NCBI RefSeq assembly: GCF_000374925.1
Contig: NZ_KB895554.1
Coordinates: 34,433-98,432 of the forward strand
Direction: 5' to 3'
Length of the DNA stretch: 64,000 nucleotides
From: Arthrobacter sp. 131MFCol6.1
GTDB lineage: Bacteria > Actinomycetota > Actinomycetes > Actinomycetales > Micrococcaceae
The notes beneath the pieces are model-generated. The model was not told the DNA's origin. It saw only the letters and a list, made by a program, of their open reading frames with translations, and made no database searches. Position numbers and translations under genes: made by a program. Numbering within the stretch: the stretch's first letter is position 1; each line of letters opens with the position of its first letter. Shown in pieces: positions 17,964 to 26,497 of the stretch.

Positions 17964-18389
17964 CTAGCCGTTGACATCCAGGTACAGGGCCCCGGCGGAC
18001 TCCCCCACACCGGGCACGGACGAGACCGCCTGCAGCTGCCGGGCGACGCCCAGCCGCGCCTCTTCCAGCCGGAGGGCAACGCGTTCCTGTGCCGCTGCCA
18101 GGGCGACGGCGCGGCGCCGGGCGGTCGCCGGCAACGGCCCGGTCATCGACGGCGGAGACCAGCGCTTTTCCGGCCGGGGTTCCGCCACCGATCCCGCGGG
18201 CGCGGACAGCGGGCCCAGCGGATCTTTCAGGGTCCGCTCGGCGGCCTGCACCGCCATTTCAAGTACATCCAGGACGGCCATCCAAGCTGCCAAGGTGGTG
18301 TCTTCAGGGATCTTGCCGGGAAGGGATGAAGCGGCGTCGTTGGATCCGGCTCCCCCTAGGCCGATATCCGAGTATGCCTGTTCAGCCAA
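17964..18389 (-). CDS. Unrecognised flagellar-operon protein in the FliT position
   Basis: A 141-residue protein of unknown family that follows fliS with an eight-base overlap. A predicted helix (TLAAWMAVLDVLEMAVQAAE) is followed by a Pro-rich segment and a second long Arg/Ala/Glu helix (RRRAVALAAAQERVALRLEE). Small helical proteins directly after fliS are often FliT-type export chaperones, so that role is possible, but the sequence alone does not show it. Confidence 0.7.
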   Translation of the reverse strand: MAEQAYSDIGLGGAGSNDAASSLPGKIPEDTTLAAWMAVLDVLEMAVQAAERTLKDPLGPLSAPAGSVAEPRPEKRWSPPSMTGPLPATARRRAVALAAAQERVALRLEEARLGVARQLQAVSSVPGVGESAGALYLDVNG

Positions 18390-18891
18390 AGCCGAGACTC
18401 CCGCCGCCTGTTCCGGGCCCGGTGTTCCAGGCCCCTGCTGCCGGGAAACCGGCTGGAGCTGCGGCGGGAAACGCCGCGGGGGTTGCCGGCACGGGTGCCG
18501 CGGCAGCGGCCTCGTGCCAGGTCTGCCGCAGGGGCTCCAAGAGTTCGATCGCTTCCCGGGTCAGGGCCGGGTCCCGCTGGATGTTCGCATTGATCAGTGC
18601 CGTGGAGACGTAGTTGTAGACCCCCAGCAGCCCGTTGGCGCCGTCCCATGCGTCGACCTTGAGGGAGGAGGACAGCTCGGACACGATGGCCTGGGCGTGC
18701 AGCAGGTTTTCCGATGCGGTGGCCCAGTCGGCAGCGTGCTGCGCCGTTTCCGCCCGGCCCAGGTCCAGCAGGAGCCGGTCGTAGAGCATGGTGAGCAGGC
18801 GTGCCGGCGGGGCCGACAGGACCGAGTCGGCGAGGTACTGGTTCCGCTGGCCGGCACTGCCGTAGCCGCCGCCGAAGGAGTTCAGAGTCAT
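18382..18891 (-). CDS. fliS: Flagellin export chaperone FliS
   Basis: Cytosolic chaperone that keeps flagellin monomeric before export. Family core: YLADSVLSAPPARLLTMLYD, then LLLDLGRAETAQ, and YNYVSTALINANIQRDPA near residue 95. The C-terminal 50 residues are a Pro/Ala/Gly-rich tail longer than in most FliS proteins. The frame is open upstream to 18939; the ATG at 18891 (MTLNSFGGGYGSAGQ) overlaps the fliD stop as ATGA and is the clear start. The product has 169 residues. Confidence 0.93.
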   Translation of the reverse strand: MTLNSFGGGYGSAGQRNQYLADSVLSAPPARLLTMLYDRLLLDLGRAETAQHAADWATASENLLHAQAIVSELSSSLKVDAWDGANGLLGVYNYVSTALINANIQRDPALTREAIELLEPLRQTWHEAAAAAPVPATPAAFPAAAPAGFPAAGAWNTGPGTGGGSLGFG

Positions 18892-20216
18892 GATGAAGAG
18901 CTTCCTGAAGAGAGTCCGGCGAGTTGGGAGGACAGCCATGACGACTGAGCCTTCATGCCGCTGAGAGCGACCTCCAGCGCGGAGTACGTCCGCTGCAGCG
19001 TGGTCCGGCGCATCTCCAGGCGGTCGTCCCAGTCGGCGATCTGCTCGGTGTAGTCCTTCGCGGTGGACTGCTGTCCCTTGATCTTGGTGCTCAGCAGCCC
19101 AGTGGCGGGATCAGAGGCCTGCTTGGCGGCGTCCGCCACGCGGCCCGAAATGGTGGCCACGGCCGCCATCGTTCCGGCCGGGTCCTTCGCCAAGGCATCG
19201 CCGAACTTGGTGGCGTCGAATTCCATCGTCCCGGTCTTGGTGACGCTGATGCCAAGCTCAGACGGCGACTTTCCGTTCAAGGGCTGGGACGCGGCGGCGA
19301 GGATCGCGGCGTTGACATTGCGGATGGTGCTGTCTCCGGTGAACACGCCGCCTGAGGTGACGGGGTTGCCGGAGGCGTCGGTGCTGCTGACCACGGCGCT
19401 CTTGGTGCCGATCTGTGCCAGGACTGCGTTGACCGAGCTGACCAGATCAGAGGCGGCCTTGCTGATCTGGGCGTTATCACGGGCAACTGTGACCCGTGTC
19501 GGAGTGGCAGAGACCTCGGAGACGGTGATCGAGACTCCACTGAGGACATCCGCGAAGGTGTTGGTGGCGGAGCTGAGCGTCGCTTCGGCAGCTGTTCCCG
19601 CCCACAGTTTGATCTGCGCGTCCTGCGCAGGCTGCACTTTGGTCAGGCCGGCGGTGCCGTCCGGATCGGCGATGCTGAACCCGCCGGCGACGCCGGTCTT
19701 GGACGAGGCAAACTGCAGCCTGTACTCGCCGCCGCCCACGGAAACTTTCGATGCGACAATGCCGGCGCCGGAGAGGTTCACGGCGGAAACGACGTCGTCC
19801 AGGGAGGAAGTGAGCGGGGTGACTGTGATGGCCTGGCCGCCTTCACCGGTGACCGTCATGGTGGTGTAAGGCCACGCGGCGAGGTTCTTGCTAACGGAGA
19901 CCTGGGTCTGGGCCAGCTGCGAGACGGTGAAATCAACCGCACCGGGCTTCGCCCCGGTACCGACCGTGGTGGTGACTTTGGCGGAGCTGCTCGAGGCGGA
20001 ATACAGTTCCAGGCTTTTGGGGTCGGAGAGCTTGCCGGCCTTGGTTGCGAGGTCCGCGACGGCGGTATTGAGTCCTTGCAGGGCCGAGATGCGGGTTTGG
20101 ACAGTTGCAGCCTTGTTCTTGATGAGGCTTTGCGGGATTGCTTCCACGGCCATGAGGGAATTGATCAGGGCTGTGGTGTCCAAACCGCTGGAAAGTCCGT
20201 CAATAGAAAGTCCCAT
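18888..20216 (-). CDS. fliD: Flagellar filament cap protein FliD
   Basis: Pentameric cap (HAP2) that folds flagellin at the filament tip. The N-terminus MGLSIDGLSSGLDTTALINS is the family signature. The C-terminal part holds WDDRLEMRRTTLQRTYSALE and ALSGMKAQSSWLSSQLAGL. At 442 residues it is a normal FliD. AAGGAG lies about 11 bases before the ATG. No sigma-28-like box was found directly upstream; the flagellin gene and its hairpin precede it. Confidence 0.95.
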   Translation of the reverse strand: MGLSIDGLSSGLDTTALINSLMAVEAIPQSLIKNKAATVQTRISALQGLNTAVADLATKAGKLSDPKSLELYSASSSSAKVTTTVGTGAKPGAVDFTVSQLAQTQVSVSKNLAAWPYTTMTVTGEGGQAITVTPLTSSLDDVVSAVNLSGAGIVASKVSVGGGEYRLQFASSKTGVAGGFSIADPDGTAGLTKVQPAQDAQIKLWAGTAAEATLSSATNTFADVLSGVSITVSEVSATPTRVTVARDNAQISKAASDLVSSVNAVLAQIGTKSAVVSSTDASGNPVTSGGVFTGDSTIRNVNAAILAAASQPLNGKSPSELGISVTKTGTMEFDATKFGDALAKDPAGTMAAVATISGRVADAAKQASDPATGLLSTKIKGQQSTAKDYTEQIADWDDRLEMRRTTLQRTYSALEVALSGMKAQSSWLSSQLAGLSSGSSSS

Positions 20217-20275
20217 GCCTACAACTCCTTAGAACAATGGCTGGCTGAATCAGTAATGGCTGGTGGTACTGCACA

Positions 20276-20308
20276 GCGCCCGGGGAGAAGAACTCTCTCC
20301 CCGGGCGC
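20276..20308 (-). terminator. Terminator hairpin after flagellin
   Basis: A perfect 13-base stem (20276-20288 with 20296-20308) closes a seven-base loop about 60 bases after the flagellin stop on the minus strand. It should end most flagellin transcripts before fliD. No T-run follows. Confidence 0.75.
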
Positions 20309-20366
20309 CACGTGCAGCCTGAACTACCTAGCGGAAGTCACCGAAGTGATCGCTTCCCGCAGGGGT

Positions 20367-21536
20367 TTAGCGCAGGAGCTGCAGTACACCCTGGTTGGAC
20401 TGGTTTGCCTGGGCCAGCATTGCGGTGCCGGCCTGGGACAGGATGTTGTTGCGGGTGAACTTGACCATTTCCTCAGCCATGTCCGTGTCGCGGATACGGG
20501 AGTTGGAAGCCGTCAGGTTTTCCTTGGCCACGTTGATCGTCTGCACAGCGGACTCGAGGCGGTTCTGGGTGGCACCCAGGTCTGCACGAGCCGTTGAGAC
20601 CGCGACGATCTGCTGGTCGATCAACTTGATGGACGCCTGGGCCTTGGCGGCGCTGGTGAAGTCGAGGCCCGTACCGACGGAAGCCGTCTCGGCTCCGGCG
20701 GCGAGGCCGGTACCTGCGGTGCCGTTGTCGGCGTCGAGCAGCGTGCCGCCGTCCTTGGCCTGAACCACGATGCCGGTGCCGGCGCCGTTGGCATCCTTTT
20801 CAACGGAAACGGTGAACTTGGCGGAGAAGTCGGCGTCCCCGCGCAGCGCATCGGCGTAACCCTCGACGCTGGTGAACGAGCTACCCAAGTCAGCGGTCGT
20901 AACCGTCGTGACGACGCCGTCCTTCGTGGACGTGAAGGTAGCCGCGCCGGCCAGGGCAGTCGCGTCCGCGATGTCGAAGGTGCTGCCGCCGCTTGCCAGC
21001 GCGCCAAGGTTCAGCGTGGTGGCGATCGCCTTGACGTTCGCACCGGACAGGTCAACGGTGATCTGGCTGTTGGCGTCGCTGTTTGCTCCGACCTGGATCT
21101 TCAGGTTGGAGTTGTCGCCGTTCAGCAGCTTGGTGCCGTTGAAGTCAGTGGAACCGGAGATCCGGCCCAGTTCCTCGACCAGGCTGGTTGCCTCGGTCTT
21201 GATAGCTGCGCGCGAATCGGCGTTGTTCGTGTCGTTAGCGGCCTGGACACCCAGGTCACGCAGACGCTGCAGGATGGAGTGGGTCTGGTTCAGGCCGCCT
21301 TCAGCGGTCTGGACCAGGCCGATGCCGTCCTGGGCGTTGCGGGAAGCGACGGTGAGGCCGCCGATCTGGGACTTCAGGCCCTCGGAGATTGCCAGGCCGG
21401 CCGCGTCGTCACCGGCGCGGTTGATGCGCAGGCCGCTGGAAAGCTTTTCCAGCGACTTGGACAGGTCGGTCTGGGTATTGGCGAGGCTGCGGTAAGCGTT
21501 GTTCGCAGCCATGTTGGTGTTGATCTGCATTCCCAT
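20367..21536 (-). CDS. fliC: Flagellin
   Basis: Filament subunit of 389 residues. The conserved N-terminal D0/D1 region (INTNMAANNAYRSLANTQTD, then LSSGLRINRAGDDAAGLAIS) and the C-terminal D0/D1 region (IRDTDMAEEMVKFTRNNILS, then GTAMLAQANQSNQGVLQLLR) are intact. The central domain, about residues 170-300, is variable. The start is fixed by GGAGG seven bases before the ATG at 21536; a second ATG two codons in (MQINTNM) is less well placed. The gene stands alone between a sigma-28-like promoter and a strong hairpin, as expected for the most highly expressed flagellar gene. Confidence 0.97.
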   Translation of the reverse strand: MGMQINTNMAANNAYRSLANTQTDLSKSLEKLSSGLRINRAGDDAAGLAISEGLKSQIGGLTVASRNAQDGIGLVQTAEGGLNQTHSILQRLRDLGVQAANDTNNADSRAAIKTEATSLVEELGRISGSTDFNGTKLLNGDNSNLKIQVGANSDANSQITVDLSGANVKAIATTLNLGALASGGSTFDIADATALAGAATFTSTKDGVVTTVTTADLGSSFTSVEGYADALRGDADFSAKFTVSVEKDANGAGTGIVVQAKDGGTLLDADNGTAGTGLAAGAETASVGTGLDFTSAAKAQASIKLIDQQIVAVSTARADLGATQNRLESAVQTINVAKENLTASNSRIRDTDMAEEMVKFTRNNILSQAGTAMLAQANQSNQGVLQLLR

Positions 21537-21596
21537 GATGTTTCCTCCATGATTGGGACGATGTGCGATGGCCCATCCGTGGGCCTTCACGAGTAG

Positions 21597-21624
21597 TTAT
21601 CGCCATTTGCCCAGCACACGTAAG
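21597..21624 (-). promoter_or_regulatory. Sigma-28-like promoter for flagellin
   Basis: On the minus strand CTTAC (21624-21620) is followed after 15 bases by GGCGATAA (21604-21597). This leaves a leader of about 55 bases before flagellin. One base differs from the -10 seen before flgB. Confidence 0.65.
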
Positions 21625-21692
21625 GAAGATTCCAAAAGAGTTTTTCAGTTCAACGCCCGGGCTGCTCCTGACTGTTATCAGCCTTATTGCCG

Positions 21693-21720
21693 CTAACGGA
21701 TGGCGCACCCCTGCCGATAG
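21693..21720 (+). promoter_or_regulatory. Sigma-28-like promoter for flgN-flgK-flgL-fliW
   Basis: CTAAC at 21693-21697 is followed after exactly 15 bases by GCCGATAG at 21713-21720. It is the plus-strand counterpart of the flgB and flagellin promoters and would give a leader of about 100 bases before flgN. Confidence 0.65.
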
Positions 21721-21829
21721 TTTCTACGAACCCTGCTGAAGGCTGAATCGTCCGCACGATGAAATCGACGCCCCGGCACCACCGCACCAGTCATCTGCAC
21801 CATTCACACATGAGGGAGCCGTCCGGACC

Positions 21830-22318
21830 ATGGCCATCCACGAACTTTCAGCCCTGCTGTGGCGGGAGCGTGAACTCCTGGACGTTCTCACCTTCAAGCT
21901 GGAGGAAGAGCAGTTGCTGCTCACCGCCGGGAAATCCCGCTGGCTGCCCCACGGCACCAAGGAAGTCGAGCAGGTCCTGGAACACCTCTCCAAGGCGAGC
22001 CTGGCCCGCACCATCGAAGCCGCCGTCGTGGCCGAAACCTGGGGGCTGCCCACTGACGCGTCCCTCGGCGAACTCGCCGCTGCCGCGCCGGAAGGCGCCT
22101 GGTCCGAGATCCTCACGGCTCATCTGACGGCGTTGACCCACCAAACGACACTGATCAAGGAACTGCGCGACTCCAACGAGCAGTACCTGCGCACCGCAGT
22201 CCGTTCCACCCAGGAATCCCTCGCCGATCTGCGGCCCACCGCTGCAGCCGGCACCTATGACGCCCAGGGCAAGACCGGGGAAACCGCAGCCTCGCGTATT
22301 TTCGACAAGCAATTCTAA
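21830..22318 (+). CDS. flgN: FlgN-type export chaperone for hook-filament junction proteins
   Basis: Cytosolic chaperone expected to bind the C-termini of FlgK and FlgL. The 162 residues are mostly helical, starting with LSALLWRERELLDVLTFKLE followed by EEQLLLTAGKSRWL, the FlgN pattern. The C-terminus is disordered and lies 10 bases before flgK. The family is weakly conserved, so the call leans on position directly upstream of flgK. Confidence 0.85.
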   Translation: MAIHELSALLWRERELLDVLTFKLEEEQLLLTAGKSRWLPHGTKEVEQVLEHLSKASLARTIEAAVVAETWGLPTDASLGELAAAAPEGAWSEILTAHLTALTHQTTLIKELRDSNEQYLRTAVRSTQESLADLRPTAAAGTYDAQGKTGETAASRIFDKQF

Positions 22319-22328
22319 GGAAGCGACC

Positions 22329-23741
22329 ATGAGTACCTTCGGCGCCCTGAACACCGCCTACCGTGGCTTGACCGCCGCCCAGCAGGGCATGAACGTGGCC
22401 GGGCAGAACATCGCCAACGCCGCCACCGAGGGTTACACCCGGCAGCGCGTCCAGCAGTCGTCAATTGTGGCTCCCGCGCAGGGCCTGTTCGGCTCGGGCC
22501 GCCCCGAGGCCGGGAACGGCGTCTCCGTGGACGGCATCGCACGCTTGGGCAGCAGCTTCCTTGACTCGGGCGTCCGATCGACGGCGGCCCAGTCCGGCTA
22601 CGCCAGCGCCCGGTCTTCCGCGCTCCAGGGGATCGAAGGCATGCTGCAGGAACCCGGCGAAAACGGCATCTCCACCGCGCTCCAGGGCTTCTGGTCGGCC
22701 TGGCAAGGCGCGGCCAACCAGCCCAACGACTCCGCAGCCAAGGGACTGGTCCTGCAGGCCGGCAACGACCTCGCCACCAAGGTCTCCTCTTCCTACCGCT
22801 CCCTTGAAGACCAGTGGAGCAGCGTCCGTGGCCAGGCCCAAGGCGCCGTGGACGCCGTCAATGCCGCCGCCACGCAGGTGGCCGCCTTCAACACCAGCAT
22901 CCGCTCAACCCTCGCCGCAGGAGGATCCGCCAACGAGCTGATCGACGCCCGGGCCAAGCTCACCGAGACCATCTCCCGGCTGACCGGCGGCACCGTCAGG
23001 GAACAGGCCGACGGCACCGTGGATGTCCACGTCGGCGGAAACGCCCTCGTGATGGGCAGCTCCGTCCGGGCCCTCGCCCTCTCCGGAACCCAGACTGCGG
23101 ACAAGCTCGGCACCGCCGTGCAGCTTGAGTGGGCGGACCGGCCGGGCGCGGCAATCGCCGTCGCCGACGGCGAGATCGCCGGCGCGTTGTCCGTCCTGGC
23201 CCCTGCAGCGAACGGCGGCGCCATCGATTCGGCCGCACAGTCACTGAACAAGTTCGCCGGCGACCTGCGGGACGCGGTCAACGCCCTTCACTTCGGCGGA
23301 CGGACCTCAGCCGGTACTTCATCGGGCAACTTTTTCGACCCGGCGGCCGCGGGCCCTGCTGCCCTCGCCCTCGCCGTTGTGCCCAAGGCCGCCGCGGAAG
23401 TCGCGGTCGGCGTGGCGGGTGCGGGGAACCTGGACGGCAGCCTCGCCGACCAGATCTCACAGCTTGGCACTGGGCCGGGGTCTCCGGACAGCGCCTGGGC
23501 AAACATCGTCACCGGGATCGGTGTGCAGTCACGCGGCGCCCAGCAGCATGAAGCGTTGAGCTCGGCAGCGGAGATCTCCGCGCAGTCCAACCGCGCCTCG
23601 CAGGCGTCCGTCAGCCTCGACGAGGAAAACGTCAGCCTGCTCACCAACCAGCACGCGTACCAGGCCGCCGCCCGCGTCATGACGGCTGTGGACGAAGCCC
23701 TGGACGTTCTGATCAACCGCACCGGACTGGTAGGAAGATAG
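22329..23741 (+). CDS. flgK: Hook-filament junction protein FlgK (HAP1)
   Basis: First junction protein between hook and filament. The N-terminus FGALNTAYRGLTAAQQGMNV followed by NIANAATEGYTRQRV is the rod/hook signature as found in FlgK; the C-terminus contains SVSLDEENVSLLTNQHAYQA and ALDVLINRTGLVGR. The open frame starts at 22257 inside flgN, but the ATG at 22329 begins the conserved protein. Length 470 residues. flgL follows after two bases. Confidence 0.94.
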   Translation: MSTFGALNTAYRGLTAAQQGMNVAGQNIANAATEGYTRQRVQQSSIVAPAQGLFGSGRPEAGNGVSVDGIARLGSSFLDSGVRSTAAQSGYASARSSALQGIEGMLQEPGENGISTALQGFWSAWQGAANQPNDSAAKGLVLQAGNDLATKVSSSYRSLEDQWSSVRGQAQGAVDAVNAAATQVAAFNTSIRSTLAAGGSANELIDARAKLTETISRLTGGTVREQADGTVDVHVGGNALVMGSSVRALALSGTQTADKLGTAVQLEWADRPGAAIAVADGEIAGALSVLAPAANGGAIDSAAQSLNKFAGDLRDAVNALHFGGRTSAGTSSGNFFDPAAAGPAALALAVVPKAAAEVAVGVAGAGNLDGSLADQISQLGTGPGSPDSAWANIVTGIGVQSRGAQQHEALSSAAEISAQSNRASQASVSLDEENVSLLTNQHAYQAAARVMTAVDEALDVLINRTGLVGR

Positions 23742-23743
23742 AC

Positions 23744-24667
23744 ATGCTGAACCGGGTAACAAACCTGACCATGAGCACAACCGCCCAGCGGACCCTGCAG
23801 GCCCAGCAGTCCAAGCTGGCCCAGCTGCAGGAAAAGGCCACCACGCTGGACAAAATTTCGCGTCCTTCCGACGATCCTGCCGCCACCGCGCAGGCTCTCG
23901 ATACGCGCGCGCGGCTCGCCGCCAACGCCCAGTACGGCAGGAACATCGACGACGGCGCCGGCTGGCTCAACGCGGCCGACTCCGCCCTCAGCCAGGCCAC
24001 CAACGTCATGAACCGCATCCTCGACCTCACGGTCCAGGCCGGCAATGGCGCGCTCAACCAGGCGGGCAAGGACGCGATCGCCGTCGAGCTCGAAGGGCTG
24101 AACAAGGATCTGCTGTCAACCGCCAACAGCAAGCACCTTGGCCGCAACATTTTTGCTGGAAGTTCTGACGCGGCCACGGCCTTCAGCCCGGCCATCCCGG
24201 CCGACCCGACGGTTCCGGGTGACACCGGGACTCCCCCGGTCTTCAACGGCGTCGCCGGCGGTTCAGTGGAACGGCGCATCAGTGCCGACAGAACCGTCCA
24301 GGTCGACGCGGACGGCGCCGCGATCTTCGGCAGCGGCTCTGGCTCCGTCTTCGACGCCGTCACCAAGACCATCGAGTCCCTGCGCAAAGGTGAGGATGCC
24401 ACTGTGAACCTCACAAACCTTCAAGCGTCTTTCAAGAACATCGTCAGCGGGCGTGCTGAAATAGGAACACGGCAGGTGCAGCTGGAACGCGCAGGCAACG
24501 TCAACACCGAACTGGAGGCCACCTTGGATGCACAGAAGATGGGCATTGAAAAGGCAGATCTCGGCAGCGTCATCATGGACCTGAAGCTTCAGGAAACCAA
24601 CTACCAGGTGGCCCTCGCGGCGACGGCCCGGGTGCTTCAGCCCACCCTGATGGACTTCCTGCGGTGA
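23744..24667 (+). CDS. flgL: Hook-filament junction protein FlgL (HAP3)
   Basis: Second junction protein, related to flagellin. N-terminal signature: LNRVTNLTMSTTAQRTLQAQ, then ISRPSDDPAATAQALDTRA. The C-terminus has IEKADLGSVIMDLKLQETNY, the flagellin-like D1 helix. The length of 307 residues is typical. AGGAAG precedes the ATG. It overlaps fliW by four bases. Confidence 0.95.
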   Translation: MLNRVTNLTMSTTAQRTLQAQQSKLAQLQEKATTLDKISRPSDDPAATAQALDTRARLAANAQYGRNIDDGAGWLNAADSALSQATNVMNRILDLTVQAGNGALNQAGKDAIAVELEGLNKDLLSTANSKHLGRNIFAGSSDAATAFSPAIPADPTVPGDTGTPPVFNGVAGGSVERRISADRTVQVDADGAAIFGSGSGSVFDAVTKTIESLRKGEDATVNLTNLQASFKNIVSGRAEIGTRQVQLERAGNVNTELEATLDAQKMGIEKADLGSVIMDLKLQETNYQVALAATARVLQPTLMDFLR

Positions 24668-25068
24668 GCACCCCGGTCATGGACACTCCGGTCGCCAGCC
24701 TGCCCCTCTCTTTCACCGCACCCATGCCGGGATTCGAGGAGCTGCACGATTTCGCGTTGCGGAGCGTCGAGGGCGCGGCCGGCCTGTACGCCCTGGAGGC
24801 AGGTTCGAGCCCGGTGCGGCTGTTCCTGGCCGACGCCGCCGTGTTTGCACCCAGCTACGCTCCGCCGATCCCGGCGGCATCGCTGGAGGCCCTGGAACTC
24901 GACGAGCGGGAGGCCGCCCAGGTCCTGATCGTGGTCAACCACTCCCCCGGTTCCACGACCGTCAACCTCATGGCTCCGATCATTCTGAACCGCGCCACAG
25001 GACGCTGCTCGCAGCTTGTGCTGGACGGCCGGGACTTCCCGCTCCGGGCCGAACTCAACTCGCTCTAG
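24664..25068 (+). CDS. fliW: Flagellar assembly factor FliW
   Basis: In Bacillus FliW binds flagellin and, through antagonism of CsrA, couples flagellin translation to secretion. The 134 residues show the FliW pattern: PMPGFEELHDFALRSVEG, a central strand region, and APIILNRATGRCSQLVLDG near the end. It is the last gene of the flgN operon. No csrA follows: the next gene is on the opposite strand and encodes a secreted protein. Confidence 0.92.
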   Translation: MSTPVMDTPVASLPLSFTAPMPGFEELHDFALRSVEGAAGLYALEAGSSPVRLFLADAAVFAPSYAPPIPAASLEALELDEREAAQVLIVVNHSPGSTTVNLMAPIILNRATGRCSQLVLDGRDFPLRAELNSL

Positions 25069-25133
25069 TCGGCCGCCCGGCAAAGCGCGCGGCCCTGCCC
25101 TGCGCCCCTCCACCTTCACGAGCTTCACCGGCT

Positions 25134-25718
25134 TCACCAGAAATGCGCCACGTCCACTACGAGCCGCGACCCGGCGTCCGGCCCGGGCAGGGTCAGGACC
25201 CGGAACGGCAGCCGGGCGCGTACCCCCAGGCCAATGGTCGAATAGCCCTCGAAGCTGCCCGCCCACGCCACCTGCCGGAAGGTCTGGTAGCCGGCCACGT
25301 CAGCCAGTTCATTCTTGTTCGGCGGGTTGTAGGTGGGGTTGCCGGCGTCGTCATATGCGGGTGCATTGACCGTGAGCTGAATGAAAGCCTGGCCCCGCAG
25401 CGGGACCGGCAGGCCGGACCCGTCCTGCACCACCCCGGGTACGTAGCGGACGCTATAGCCGGCCACGGGGCCGTTGAGATCAATGACCAGCCGGTCAAAA
25501 CAGTAGTGCTGACCGGTCCGGACGTTCACCACCTTGGCCTGGCTCATGGCGGGATCCGCTTTGGCCAGCGATCCCCAGGCCTGTCCGCAGTAAGGGTCCG
25601 CGGCGGCAGGCGCCGGCGCAAGAATCCCGAGACCGGCGGCCATCAGCACTGTTGCGAGCAACGCGCGGAACTTCCGCAACTGGGTCTTTTTCAACTGGGT
25701 CTTCGTCAACCCCGCCAC
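25134..25718 (-). CDS. Secreted AMIN-like domain protein
   Basis: A 194-residue exported protein. A basic N-terminus with a duplicated KTQL (TKTQLKKTQLRKFR) leads into a hydrophobic signal segment ending PAPAAADPYCG. The mature part has two cysteines and beta-rich sequence (FDRLVIDLNGPVAGYSVRY; SRLVVDVAHFW) of the AMIN-like type seen in actinobacterial secreted proteins. Function unknown; AMIN domains often bind cell-wall glycans. The start is either GTG at 25718 or TTG at 25709; GAGGGGG precedes both. It converges on fliW. Confidence 0.72.
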   Translation of the reverse strand: MAGLTKTQLKKTQLRKFRALLATVLMAAGLGILAPAPAAADPYCGQAWGSLAKADPAMSQAKVVNVRTGQHYCFDRLVIDLNGPVAGYSVRYVPGVVQDGSGLPVPLRGQAFIQLTVNAPAYDDAGNPTYNPPNKNELADVAGYQTFRQVAWAGSFEGYSTIGLGVRARLPFRVLTLPGPDAGSRLVVDVAHFW

Positions 25719-25940
25719 CCCCTCGTGCTGCCTGGGCCCTTGGGCTGGCGGAACAGTCAGCGCAGGTCAGACGCTTCCAGCGTAGGCGGCCCCGACCCGG
25801 CGGGCGAGGTCCTCCACGGTTTCGGCGCCCAACCGTTAGCGTGGCCCATTGCTGGTCACGGACGGATTTCACAGACACAACGCGTGAATATCGTTCACGA
25901 ACAGATAACACCGTCAGCCCCAGCCCAGGCCGGGAACGGC

Positions 25941-25973
25941 GAAGCGCCGGCACCCTCGCGGGTCCGGCGCTTC
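25941..25973 (-). terminator. Hairpin after the DUF4193 gene
   Basis: GAAGCGCCGG at 25941-25950 pairs with CCGGCGCTTC at 25964-25973, with some further pairing inside. It begins 29 bases after the stop of the minus-strand DUF4193 gene. The rest of 25719-26001 shows no gene, only a small inverted repeat CGTGAA-N5-TTCACG at 25883-25899. Confidence 0.6.
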
Positions 25974-26001
25974 TTACGGCCTGGCTGATGCTTGGAAGGC
26001 T

Positions 26002-26304
26002 TTAGCCTTCGCAGTCGCGGCAGTACTTCATGCCGTTCTTCTCAAGGGCCACCTGGGACCTGTGACGGACCAGGAAGCAGGAGGAGCAGGTGAATTCATC
26101 GGACTGCTCCGGAACAACAATGACCGTCAGCTCTTCGCCGGACAGATCCGCACCGGGAAGATCGATGCCTTCAGCGGTGTCATTCTCATCGACGTCGATC
26201 ACGGCGGTCTGCGCGCCGCCGCCGCGGGACGCCTGAAGGGCCTCCAGCGACTCAGCGGGAGATTCTTCTTCTGTCTTGCGTGGGGCGTCGTAATCGGTAG
26301 CCAT
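26002..26304 (-). CDS. DUF4193 family zinc-ribbon-like protein
   Basis: Conserved actinobacterial protein of 100 residues with no known function. Family landmarks are MATDYDAPRK at the start, LPGADLSGEELTV in the middle, and a four-cysteine C-terminus: CSSC at 73-76 and CRDC at 95-98, which probably bind zinc. An acidic stretch (DVDENDTAEGIDLPG) lies between. A GTG four codons upstream at 26316 is a possible alternative start, but MATDYD is the family start. Confidence 0.92.
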   Translation of the reverse strand: MATDYDAPRKTEEESPAESLEALQASRGGGAQTAVIDVDENDTAEGIDLPGADLSGEELTVIVVPEQSDEFTCSSCFLVRHRSQVALEKNGMKYCRDCEG

Positions 26305-26497
26305 ATCGGGGTTCACTTTCGTTGCTGCGCAGCGCCATTTCAGGCACCTCAGTGAAGCAGTTTAGGACATTATGCATGGAGTTGAGCAATAGTGTGGCCT
26401 ATCAGACACAATGAGTCGGACGGGCCCTGGCAAACCGGTGCAGCGGACCCCGCCGGAGCGTCTCCGACCTTCGAACGGGCAGTTCACGTGCGGCAGT

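Noticed and set aside
21654..21685. A second -10-like word GCTGATAA on the minus strand upstream of flagellin
   Set aside because: The position 15 bases upstream does not carry TAAC or TTAC, and the box at 21597-21624 has both parts.
25114..25140. Three 9-base units of CTTCAC type after fliW
   Set aside because: Short and partly within the end of the opposing gene; too little to call a functional repeat.
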